Part shown: piece after piece, positions 23,901-33,549 of the stretch
How the letters are laid out: every line of letters begins with the position of its first letter
Numbering within the stretch: the first letter of the stretch is position 1
NCBI RefSeq assembly: GCF_030272615.1
Contig: NC_081405.1
Coordinates: forward strand, 314,422,235-314,486,234
Length of the DNA stretch: 64,000 nucleotides
Direction of reading: 5' to 3'
From: Cryptomeria japonica
Taxonomy: Eukaryota; Streptophyta; Pinopsida; Cupressales; Cupressaceae
Program-made: the position numbers and the translations under genes
The notes under the pieces: generated by a model
What the model saw: the letters and a program-made list of their open reading frames with translations, nothing else
What the model was told of the DNA's origin: nothing
Database searches by the model: none

Positions 23901-23960
23901 TACTGCCTCTATGGTGTTGTTGGAGCAAGAAGTGATAGATCTTATCATAAATCTTTCTTA
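20926..23960 (+). pseudogene. Unrecognised transposon-type ORF, split by a solo LTR
   Basis: A broken coding region I cannot name. It contains KPKAWAILEMTKMTGYMER (about 21,141), DGKITIGKRKVEID and MEVTGIVDG (21,257-21,350), LDGRYSRVYGYHFVLLNHF (21,503-21,560), an acidic Ser/Asp/Glu stretch (21,739-21,800), a basic PPPKKKNKQ likely nuclear signal (about 21,994) and coiled-coil-like segments (22,270-22,360; 23,600-23,755). A solo LTR at 22,427-23,563 interrupts it; skipping the LTR and one target copy joins TKAI to SDAEDITS in frame. It lies between LINE RNase H and a LINE-like 3' end, so it is either an extra ORF of that element or a fragment of another. Confidence 0.6.
22427..23563 (+). mobile_element. 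Solo LTR of a copia-type element
   Basis: The 1137-bp insert starts TATTGGCATTTTGATG, a one-base variant of the TGTTGGCATTTTG start of element A's LTR in this window, and ends ATTCATCA. It is flanked by identical 5-bp copies CCATC (22,422-22,426 and 23,564-23,568). It has the CCGGT/ACTGGT richness and a late TTCACC motif near 23,537 shared by the copia LTRs here. No internal coding sequence is present, as expected after LTR-LTR recombination. Confidence 0.88.
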
Positions 23961-24000
23961 GGGTCTATTATTTGTGGTTGTCCCTTAGTTTTCTTTGTGT

Positions 24001-24400
24001 TGTCCCTCTTCCTTTTATGGCTTCTTGCTAGCTTTTTGTCTTTGCTAGCTGTCTCTTTGTTGTGTTTTGTTCTTCCTAGCAAATATTTAATGCTCTATCT
24101 TTTGATTATCTTTCTGTAAAGAGTTTTGGGGCCCCTTCAAAACCAGTTTTTCACTTAATCAAAAATAATCAAAAAAATTAAATAAAAGACTAACAAATAA
24201 AACAAAAGATTAAAACGCAAGGTAAACCAGAACTAAAACAAAAACTAGACACAACACTCACAAAACTAACACAAACAAACACACTAAACAATAAACTAAC
24301 CACACTAACAAAGAAATACTAACAAAAAGACTAAAAACTAACAAACACCATAACTAAACACACACAAATTAAAATCTAACAATTAAAATACCAAAGATCG
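24001..24400 (+). repeat. LINE-like 3' end and long A/C-rich tail
   Basis: T/G-rich untranslated sequence reaches the palindrome-like GTTTTGGGGCCCCTTCAAAAC at 24,122-24,142, then CACTTAATCAAAAATAATC and a roughly 240-bp A/C-rich tail of ACTAACAAA-type phrases. It is interrupted at 24,409 by the LTR of element E. The tail is far longer than a normal poly-A remnant and has low G and T on this strand. Confidence 0.75.
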
Positions 24401-24408
24401 AAACTAAT

Positions 24409-25629
24409 TGATGAACTTATAAGGCATTGAGAAGGGGGGGTGAATTAGTGCAAGTCTAAACAATATGAATTTGATCACCACTTTCAACAAATTAAAACAT
24501 AATAAGCATAAAAAAAATATCACCACGTAAGCTAATGCCCAATAGAACAAATTCCATATAAAACAAGATATTGTACTTGGAAAACCAAAAAGTGAAAAAC
24601 CATAGTGGGAGTTGGTACCCACAAGATTCACTATCTATTGAATAGAAATCTTGATCGGTTAAGGCCTTCCAACTATGCCCTGTTAGGAGTAGACCCGATT
24701 AAGAGTCACCCGGTTAAGAGATTTCAATGATAAGTCCTGTTAGGAGATTTGACCTATTAGGATCAACCTCACAAGAGGATTTAGAACTTTGATACAGAGC
24801 TACCCTATTAAGGGATTTACAAATTAATGCTTGTTAGGACCTACCTAGTTAGGGGATTTTGCTAATGCAAACTGTTAGGTAAACAATAGTGAAAATATCT
24901 TCATGTAACACCTTCTATGTCTCATAAGATTTTCTTTAGATCCTTAGAACTTAAACAATACTTCATTACAAAGCTTCCTTGTTCACTGCACAATCACATT
25001 CGCATCATTCGCTAACGATCTCATACACTTACACACACCGACTTCATACCTCATCACACTTTTTATAAACATTCACTTTTAGTTGACTACAACCTTGGAA
25101 CAATTTCCTAGGTTCAATGAAACTAAACAAACTTACATTCCACGCTTTACTTATGTTGTCCATCTATATAACAAAACAAATCCTATGTTATTTTATCCAT
25201 TTAAGTCAGTTTATCACTACCGATTAAGTGTTCTTCCAGTTTGTCTATTGTGTACATCAAATCTCGCTCATCTAATTGAATCTATCAATGCAGTTGTGAA
25301 CATATCATCAAATACCTATCTCTAATATTTCTTTAAAACCACATCATCAGGATCGCCTATACCAATTGCTTGAATGCAACTCTGTTCACTGTTCATTGGT
25401 TGAAGTCCTAATTACTGGTTCTCTGTCAAGTTGTCTCCTATACTGGTTAAGCCTTACCAGTTGTCTACCAAGACTTAGATGACTATAAAAACATTGTTTC
25501 CATCAATGACAACACAAAAAATAGTCATCAAACATGAATCTCAATCTCTTCATCACATGTACCAATCAATCATCTATCGGTTGCATATCAGCAACAATCT
25601 CTCTTTACCGCTTTAGTCAAATGACAACA
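24409..25629 (-). mobile_element. LTR of minus-strand copia-like element E
   Basis: A 1221-bp LTR by inspection: it begins TGATGAACTTATAAGG and ends ATGACAACA, giving TG...CA termini. The polypurine tract on the minus strand (CTCCCCCTTTGGCATTG on plus, 25,631 onward) abuts its right end, so this is the 3' LTR of an element transcribed leftward. It has the GTGAAAAACCATAGTGGGAG-type segment shared with the LTRs of B. The left flank is the LINE A/C tail. The 5' partner is not in this window. Confidence 0.75.
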
Positions 25630-26358
25630 TTCTCCCCCTTTGGCATTGATGGCAACACTTAGGAAATATTTTGTCAACTAAGTGTGCAAAATAGAAACTG
25701 ACTTCATGACATATACTCCCCCTTAGCAATTTCATGCTATTATAAACAAGTATAAGACTCATACTGTTACATACAAAATTTTGACTGACTAAGTCTCTAT
25801 TACTCCCCCTTTGACAAAAAAGCCAAACAAAGAAGTAAATACATGAAAGATAAATACATGTTACAACAAAATTTGCATCAAAATTGCATAACTTATATAT
25901 AGATATGAAAGTTATAATGTATTTACAATGCAATGTTAGAAAAAGCATCACAAAAATGAGACTTCAATTGTTTCAAATCATTATGCCATGTCTCTAAAAC
26001 TATTTTTGTGATCTCCACATGAGTCTGTATCTATCTGGCAAGCTCCTCCATTGCATCTAATATCCTCATCTTAGGTGTTACAAGGATTGCCTCAGTCTCC
26101 TTGTAAGATCTCTGCAAGATCTCCACCTTGGGTATCAATTGTAATTTTAATTCCTACAGTGATCTGACTCTCTTCACCTGTTCATGCTCATATGCTTTTA
26201 ACTTATGCTGAAGTTCAACAATAGATCAACCAAAACTGATTGCAGAGTCATTAAGGGGCTTAAATGACTCACTAAGAACTTCAAGTTCTTTCTCTGCTTC
26301 CTCCTTCTTCTTCAAATGAACACAATATAATGAAAAATTAAAAACAATAGAGAGGATT
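25630..26358 (-). pseudogene. Element E 3' region with coiled-coil ORF remnant
   Basis: Right of the E LTR come three polypyrimidine tracts on plus (CTCCCCCTT near 25,632, 25,716 and 25,803). Farther right is minus-strand coding sequence that parallels the 78-codon frame at 63,751-63,987. It reads EAEKELEVLSESFKPLNDSAI, VELQHKLK-YEHE and RVRSL then a stop. It is charged and heptad-like, probably a coiled coil. I do not recognise a family. Its place beside the 3' LTR, where RNase H normally ends copia pol, is odd. H is inserted at 26,358/26,359 right after GGATT. Confidence 0.6.
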
Positions 26359-27567
26359 TGTTGGAATTGATTATGTGTTGCATTGATGTTTTGACATTGA
26401 TGCCTACACTAGCTATTTGGATGCTTTACCAACACCCTTCTGGTCCTAGTAGGTTCAATGGTTTATGGTTGATCTGGATCTGACATTATCTGGTAGGCTC
26501 TGGTGTAGTTTGGTGATGGAATTGGCTTGTTCATGATACTCATGCTCATATTTGGTCAGGTGGTTTTGGTCTAGTGATCGGATGTTATCCTTCTTTCTTA
26601 GAAGCTTTATTTTTGGTTTTGGTGAAGGTTTCATTGGTAGAGCTTTTGATGAAGATCTTTGATGAATTGCATAAGTGGTGTTGGTACATCTTCTGGTGGA
26701 GTTTCGGGATACTTTTGGTGATCATGTTCGAGACTTGGTGGGTGGAGATCATTTTTGTAGTGTGTGAACCTATACTTGGTCCCAGTTGATCTAGGTTATG
26801 GATCGGATTTAATGTGACATGTGGATTGGACCTATCGATGTATTTCTGGGATGTCTTATGTGTTTGATATTATTTGTTTGATCTAAGGCTGACATTATTT
26901 GTAATTATGTAATTGGTTTATTATCTTGTAGCTGACCTAATTGTTTATCGTCGAGGGTTTGTATATATAGATGTAAGATCTCATTGTAGATCATCATGGT
27001 TATTATTAGAGGTCATGGTCAATGAATGTAATATGCGAATAAAGTAATATCATTTAGGTAGAGGAGTTGGTCAATCATTAGAGATTGAATTGGGTTTATG
27101 TAAGAGGATTTATTCCTCGGGTATTGAAGTTAACCGAAACTGTACTCAGGCATAGGAGATGCTATCTTTTGTAGTTCAACACTTCTTCCGATTGCAGGCT
27201 AGATTTCTATGTAGTCAGTGAGGCTCATTTTGTGATGAGCAATGCACTCTAGGCTGTTGGCCTTCCTGTAAGTGTAGGACACTCAATTGTAATTTACATA
27301 CTTACTACAAAAGTATTATCTGATTGTGGGTAGGTTTCCCACTATGGCTTTTCCCTTCACTGGGTTTTCCATGTATAAATCTTGGTGTTATGTGGATGAC
27401 TTTTATTTTGTGATTGTTGTTTATGATTAATTGGTTTAACTGCTATTCTGGTATTAATGTTTCAGTTTCTGGTATTAAAGTTTAAATTACTAATGGTTCT
27501 GATAATCTGTGACAACTGATTCACCCCCCCCTCTCAGTTGTCTTCTGGTTATTTGAACTGTATAACA
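26359..27567 (+). repeat. 5' LTR of element H
   Basis: Begins TGTTGGAATTGATTATGTG and ends GAACTGTATAACA (1209 bp). It aligns by eye along its length with the 3' LTR, which begins TGTTGGCTATTTAGTGG. A TATA-like GTATATATAG at 26,961-26,970 precedes ATGTAAGATCTCATTG, a likely promoter and transcript start region. The end contains CAACTGATTCACCCCCCC. Confidence 0.9.
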
Positions 27568-27569
27568 AT

Positions 27570-27581
27570 TGGTATTAGAGA
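27570..27581 (+). other. Primer-binding site of H (tRNA-iMet type)
   Basis: TGGTATTAGAGA two bases after the 5' LTR resembles the usual plant TGGTATCAGAGC complement of initiator tRNA-Met, with changes at C-to-T and the last base. It would prime minus-strand DNA synthesis. Confidence 0.75.
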
Positions 27582-27625
27582 TTTTGTCCTCTCTGTAGAA
27601 AGCTTAGCTACTTGAGGAAGATCCT

Positions 27626-28413
27626 ATGGCAACTAATAGTTCAAGTTCATCCAGTTCTTTTGGAGCTATCTTTCAGAGGGATATTTTGAGGTTTCATGGA
27701 ACAAATTACACAATATGGAAGATTTAGATGGAAACTCATCTGAGATGTCTTGGCAAGGAGATTTGGGAGATCACACGGAATGGTGTCACACCCTATAATC
27801 CGGGTTCTGGTAATCCTCCTGTGGCAAACCTGGAAAAGGAGCTTGATAATGATTGTAGAGCAAGAGAAGCCCTCTTGTGCACACTTTCTGATCAGCAAAT
27901 AATGGGATTAACAGAAAAATCATCTGGAAAGGCTATATGGGATAAGTTGGAGATGCTTAATGAAGGTGAGCCTATAGTGAAGATTGCTAAACTTGATGGT
28001 TCTTGAGTGAGATATGAAAACTTGAAGATGGAAGAAGATGAAAGGATTACTGCATTCATGGAAAGGGTAAATGAGATTGTTATGGGAATTCAATTTTGTG
28101 GTGGAACTCTATGCAAAGATGAAATTGTTTCTAAAGTCTTGAGAGCCCTACCACTGGCTTACAAAATGAAGGTTGCTGCTATTAATGAGTTGAGAACAAT
28201 GGCTAATACATTTGTGAACAAAGATACTTTGGTTGGGAAACTATCTGGTTTCGATCTTGAAGAATTTGGACCTTCTGGAGCTATGAAAATTGAACCTTCT
28301 TTTCATGTATCTACATCTATAACCGATAAGAAAGACTAAAAATCTTTGTATGCAAAGGAATTAGAATATATGAAGAGAGAAGATGATGAGTTTGAGAAAC
28401 TTGAAGAACTATT
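27626..28413 (+). pseudogene. H gag, N-terminal part (interrupted by A)
   Basis: The frame opens MATNSSSSSSSFGAIFQRD at 27,626 with LRFHGTNYTIWKI, a TAG, then METHLRCLGKEIW, KAIWDKLEML, a TGA at 28,003, then LKMEEDERITAFMERV, KVLRALPLAYKMKV and AIN-EL, as in copia gag (UBN2/retrotran_gag type). It runs to FEKLEELF at 28,413, where A is inserted, and resumes as ARRVHKG at 36,979. Gag would form the particle shell. At least three in-frame stops lie in this piece. Confidence 0.88.
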
Positions 28414-29980
28414 TGTTGGCATTTTGGCATTAAGTTGTCATTGATGTCAACCGACATGATAGGTATTCATATGAGTGTGAGAAGACAGAATGAAGGCTTA
28501 TCGGTAAGGCATAAAGTGGTCTGAAGGATAGTTGCTTGTTTATGATGAAGAGGCAAAATGTTAAAGTTGTCACAAACCACTGGAGGTAAAGATGTGTTAC
28601 TGGTATAGTGTGCACTACTGGTTAGCAAAAGATGAAGGCCTTACCGGTAAAGGCATGTACCCATATGATTTTTCTGAATGTTCAATTTTGAACTGACTGT
28701 GTGTCTGTGAGAAGAGTTATTGACCATGGTGATGCCATGTGGAGCCAAGGTGGAAAATAGGCAGAGGTTGATAAAACTATCATCCACACGGTTGATGAAA
28801 TTGTCTGTCGATATAAATGAAACAACCACAAATCATGAGATTGTAACTGAATGTTGTGGCTTGAGGAAGAAACAATGATAGAGGAAGATCAGGGAGTAGT
28901 TGGCACCTAGATCAATGCAAAGGAAATCCGATTCAGGAAGACCTCAAAAAGAAAACAGCTGAAGAGTTTTATGAGTCGACAAATTTCAAGGCAGGAGATC
29001 TTGTTCGAGATTGCTATTTTTCAGTAAATATGCGTTGGATAATGGAAACCATGTATAAATGCATCCTTGAAGGTCAGGTGATCGATCCAAGATAGGCTGT
29101 ATCGGATCTCATGAAGATTGTGTCAGGAAAATGAAACCTTAACCGCTCTGAAGTTTGAATTGCTTTCTGGCGAGAAATCATGGGATAAAAGAGCAGAGCT
29201 CGAGATAGAGATAGTTGATGCTACAGGGAAGTGGAAGAGAAAAGAGAGAGTTAGAAAAAGAGAAGATTTTCTAGACTTAGAAATATTTCTAAGAAAGTTG
29301 CAGTGTATGTGAGTAAGCATACCAATGAGAGGATTCTACCGGCATAACTAGAGATTTGCATTTGAGCCTAACCAGCAAGGTGTGGCAGAGCAGGGAGCAT
29401 CCAAGTGTGACACAGTGTGTTGAGAGACTATGTGAGAGAGCGAGAGAAAGATAATAGAGGCTAAGAATCAAAGAAAGTAATCTCAAAACTGATAGTGTGA
29501 GATTCAGTGGAGGAGAAAAGACTATCAACCGACAGTGAGTTGTTTGATCAAAGAGTTGTAGAATTCATTTGCAAGAAGCCTTAATTGTATTCAAATAGTA
29601 TTTCAATATACATCTCCAAGTTGAAGCTTGGTGCAAGGGTTGGTGCTCCTTATGTTGGTTTCCTAAAAGTGCAGGGGTTGGTGCTCCTTGGGTTGGTGCC
29701 CTAAATCTTTATAATTCAGTGTTTTACCTATGAGGCTAGATTGGAGCAGTAGCCTCTAGCAACTTTTCTCACCGAGGTTTTTCCCACATTGGGTTTTCCT
29801 CATAAATCTGGTGTTGAGAGTTACATTTGTGTGAATGATCCCTTTGGCTTCCTCTCTTGTTCTACTAGTTTGATTTTTTAGTGTTTAAGTGAACAACTGA
29901 TAATCTGAAGTTTATTTGAAAGTCAAAAAGTTCAAGAACCATTGATTCATCCCCCTCCCAGTGGTACTCTATGTTCAACA
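28414..29980 (+). repeat. 5' LTR of element A
   Basis: 1567 bp from TGTTGGCATTTTGGCATTAAG to CTATGTTCAACA. A TATA-like ATATAAAT lies at 28,811-28,818, and a GAGGTTTTTCCCACATTGGG segment near 29,774 resembles the one in other LTRs here. Short ORFs inside are incidental. Confidence 0.92.
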
Positions 29981-29982
29981 AT

Positions 29983-29994
29983 TGGTATCAGAGC
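29983..29994 (+). other. Primer-binding site of A (tRNA-iMet type)
   Basis: TGGTATCAGAGC two bases downstream of the LTR is the standard plant LTR-retrotransposon primer site complementary to initiator tRNA-Met. Confidence 0.9.
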
Positions 29995-30037
29995 CTAGGT
30001 TCTCGGTTATCTTTAAACCTTGGGTAGATTCTAGACT

Positions 30038-30961
30038 TTGAACATAATGGAAAGAAATGAGTCTCCTTCGTCAAAAGCCCCCATGTTTGATGGATCCAAC
30101 TATGCCTTCCAGAGCAGAAGAATGGAGACCTATATTTCCTCCCTAGGTTTTGATGTGTGGATCTTTGTCAAGAATGGGTATATTATTCCTAATGCTTCTC
30201 CCTCTGATCCAGATGCCAAAAATGAGTATGAGAATAATGCAAAGGCCAAACATGCTATCTTGAGTGGACTGTCTAATAATGCAATTATCAAATTCATGCA
30301 CTATGTTTTAGCAAAGGAGACTTGGGACAAATTGCAGAGGTTGTTTGAAGGAGATGCAAAAGTCAAAGAAGCCAAGACGTAAACACTAAGGGGCCAACTT
30401 AAAAGCATCAAAATGAAAGATGATGAAAATATTGCAGACTATCTTCACAGATTTGATGAAACTATGAATACTATTAGAGGACTTGGAGAAGAGATTGTAG
30501 ATGAGATTCTTGTCAAGAACGTACTTAGATCTCTCACACCCAAGTATGATACTAAGGTGTCTGCCATAGAAGAAGCCAAGGATCTGAATACTTTTACAAT
30601 GGATGAGTTATTTGGGTCTCTGACAGCCTATGAGATGAGAACAACCGGTGATACTTCCTCAAGGAAAGAAGAAACATTCAACATCACCAAAAAGGGCAAA
30701 GAAGTAGCTACTCATAAAGAATCTAGTGAAGACTCTGATGCAAAAGTAGAAAAATCTGTCAGGAAGCTCAAAAGAGGATCTGACCGGTATAAAGGAAACC
30801 TACCACTTAAATGTTTCAACTATGGGAAGGTAGGACACTTTGCTGTAAATTGTCCTCACAAAGAAACCAGTGGAGATGAGTCAAGAGAGTTCAAAAGATG
30901 TGCTAGCAAAGACAGAGAAAGGAACGACTACCGGCAAGGTAGGAGAGGCTACCAGAACTAG
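30038..30961 (+). pseudogene. A gag with zinc knuckle
   Basis: Starts ATG at 30,038 (MERNESPSSKAPMFDGSNYAF in its second Met). It has copia gag features: WDKLQRLFEGDAKVKEAK then a TAA at 30,380, IKMKDDENIADYLHRFDE, LVKNVLRSLTPKYDTKVSAI, LTAYEMRT. A knuckle at about 30,808-30,855 reads C-F-N-Y-G-K-V-G-H-F-A-V-N-C, in which the second Cys of C-x2-C has changed to Tyr. Two frames (30,038-30,382; 30,413-30,961) are the same frame with a TAA between. The frame ends with a TAG at about 30,959. Confidence 0.9.
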
Positions 30962-31054
30962 AACAACTTGTATACTATTGAGGATGACACAATAGATGAA
31001 TAAAATGCATCAAAAGATGATTACTATGAGAATGACAGAAAAGTCAATCTCTTC

Positions 31055-31615
31055 ATGGCACTTGATAGACTAGTTGATGAAGATGAGGAAGAGGAGAATA
31101 TTGAAGCTAAAGTGGATTTGGAGAGAGAACTTATCAGGGCTCTTGAGGAATTGAGTAAAACAAGAAGAGAACTCAAGAGGGTTAAGCTTGTTATAGCAGA
31201 TGAACAAGATCTCTTGAAGCAATCCTTGGATGAGTTTAGTCAAGTTATATCTAACTTGAAATTGCAGCTGGAAGAAAATAAGAGGATATGTGAAGTTACA
31301 GCCTTTGATCTGACAAAGAAGGAAAAGGAGTATCAAGAGTTGGAAGCAGAAATTGTAAAGCTCAGAAAGGAGCTTGAAGAAAGTAAGGAAGAAATAAAAA
31401 CAAGGAGTAAGTATGAAGGCAACACCGAGGCCTTAGACAAGATGTTGAGCAAACAGAAGCAATCCAGAGACACTGGTGTCTTAGGCTTTGAAGAAGGTCA
31501 AATTTCAACCCACAAATATAAATCTAGCAAAGAAATAATGTTCACCTCTTCAATGAAAGGTGAAGAAAAGAAGACACTCACTGTAGGAAAGGATACCAAA
31601 AAAAGACATATGTAG
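31055..31615 (+). pseudogene. A post-gag coiled-coil segment
   Basis: A 186-codon open frame in the gag-pol linker. It is rich in Glu, Lys and Leu with clear heptads (LERELIRALEELSKTRREL, LRKELEESKEEIKT), so a long coiled coil of about 130 residues is expected. It starts after two stops following the knuckle and ends with a TAG at 31,615. Long coiled coils between gag and protease occur in some plant copia elements. I cannot say what this one does. Confidence 0.75.
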
Positions 31616-31649
31616 ATGCTGTTGGAAATCGCCACTCAAGTCAATATAC

Positions 31650-32130
31650 AACAATGAATTGGAGGTCACACTTCTTGTACCAACATGTAGATCCAAGAAG
31701 AAATGCAAGAATTGACCGTGAAGGATTCACCAAAATCAACAACATGAAGGGAACACCCCCAATGAGGTAGTTCCATTTAGGACCAAGACAACCTAACCGG
31801 TATGTTTTAAACTTTCATGGTTACTGTTACCGATGTAACAAATTTGGGCATAGAATAGATGACTGTAGATCAATCAATAAACCCTGTATGAGTTATGAAA
31901 GTAGAAATCCATTTAATGCACTCTGGGATATGAATGTTTTCTTTTATCAGTGCAATGGATATGGTTATAAGATTTTTGAATGTAGGAAGAATAAATAGGT
32001 ACCCTAAAATAATTTTAAGGATGTTCCTTTAAATGAAGATGAAAAATTCTATAACTGTCAGGAGTTTGGACACATAGAAAAGTTATGTAAAAATTGGAAG
32101 ATCAAGCAGAAGAAGACAAATCCGGATCAA
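31650..32130 (+). pseudogene. A: additional zinc-knuckle-like repeats
   Basis: Three further C-x2-C-like motifs follow the coiled coil: CYRCNKFGHRIDDC at about 31,828, FYQCNGYGYKIFEC at about 31,941 and FYNCQEFGHIEKLC at about 32,050. Only the first is a full C-x2-C-x4-H-x4-C. The second has His to Tyr; the second and third lack the first Cys. They are spaced about 110 bp apart, suggesting internal duplication. They are separated by charged linkers and an in-frame TAG at about 31,996. Confidence 0.7.
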
Positions 32131-32149
32131 GAGCTGGAAACTGAACCTG

Positions 32150-32650
32150 AGCACAATATAGCAGCCGACAAGAAGAAGGAGACCAAACTTCTTTGGGTTG
32201 AGAAAGAAAAGGAAAAGGCAGAATCAAGTCTCATAGTGCAGACTGCCCTACATGCTGAGAGGAAAAATTTGTGAGTTGTAGATAGTGGTTGTTCCAACCA
32301 CATGACTGGTGACAAAAAGAAATTCATTAAACTTGAAGACTGGAATGGTGGATCAGTAAGGTTTGGAGACAATTCTTCCATCAAAATAAATGGAAAAGGA
32401 ACTCTAAGCATTGATGGAAAACTGAAGGCACATGATATATATTATGTGGAAGGCCTAAAGCACAATCTGCTGAGTGTGAGTCAGATATGTGATAATGGTT
32501 ACAAATTCACCTTTGACTCAACCGGTTGCTAGATAAAGAAAGACATTACTGGTCACATTGTGGTAGAAGGAAAGAGAATAGGTGAAAATGTTTATAATCT
32601 GAAGGAATGCTATGAGTCCCAATGTATGATAGGACAAGTAGATGAAAGTT
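32150..32650 (+). pseudogene. A protease and pre-integrase region
   Basis: Reads VVDSGCSNHMTGDKKKF at about 32,276, the copia aspartic protease active site (DSG), then KGTLSIDGK and VEGLKHNLLSVSQICD, the end of the gag-pre-integrase lead-in. A TGA at 32,273 sits where a Trp is normally found before VVDSG, and a TAG at about 32,530 follows TGC. It would release gag and pol products in the particle. Confidence 0.88.
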
Positions 32651-33540
32651 GGTTATGGCACCGAAGATTAGGCCACATAAATTTTGATAACCTAGTTGCA
32701 GTAAGAAAAAAGGGGTGTGTGAGGAATATTCCACCCATCATCAAACTGGTAAACACATTTTGTGATGAATGTGTAAAAGGTAAGCAAACTAAAGTGAGCT
32801 TTAGGACAAAAGAGCACAACACCTCAAGACCACTTGAAATCATGCATATAGATTTATGTGGTCCAACTCAAACAAGAGAACTTGTCGACGAAAGATATTT
32901 TATGCTCTTCATTGATGATTACTCAAGAATGGAATGGGTCACCTTTCTACAAGATAAATCACAAGCATTTGAAAGATTCAAGATCTTTTGGAAGATGGTG
33001 GAAAAAGAAAGTGGGTACAGGTTAAAATGCCTAAGATCAGACAAGGGTGAAGAGTTTACATCAAATGAATTTGAATATAATTGTGAAAAACATTGAATTA
33101 GAAGGAAATACTCTACTCCTAGGACACCACAAAAAAATGGTTCGGTAGAAAGGAAGAAGAGGACAGTCAAGGAGATGGCTGAAACCATGTTAAATGAGGC
33201 CAATCTATCAGACAAATATTGGAAACAAGTTGTTCATACTGCTGCATATACTTTGAATCAGGTTCAATCAAGAACAAACAACAAGATGACACATTATGAG
33301 TTGTGGTATGACCGGAAGCCATCTGTCCAATACCTCAAAGTATGTGGAAGCAAGTGCTTTATCAAGAAAGATATGGATGGTCTAGGAAATTTTGACTCTA
33401 GGAGTGATGAAGGAATCTTCCTTGGTTACTCATCAAACAACGAGGCCTACAAATGCTACAACAAAAGACTAAGAAGAATCATTGAGAGTGTGCATGTAAA
33501 AGTTGATGATGATATGCACAAAGGATATCAACCTTAGATC
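32651..33540 (+). pseudogene. A integrase
   Basis: The zinc-binding start shows WLWHRRLGHINFDNL (32,652) and CDECVKGKQ (32,763), the HHCC pattern. The core has MHIDLCGPT (first Asp, about 32,844), LRSDKGEEFTS (second Asp, about 33,032) and NGSVERKKRT (Glu, about 33,138). It ends with the copia C-terminal segment IFLGYSSNNEAYKCYN (about 33,415). A TGA at 33,095 and a TAG at 33,536 are in-frame. The catalytic triad is visible, but the protein cannot be made whole. Confidence 0.9.
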
Positions 33541-33549
33541 AACTGGTAT

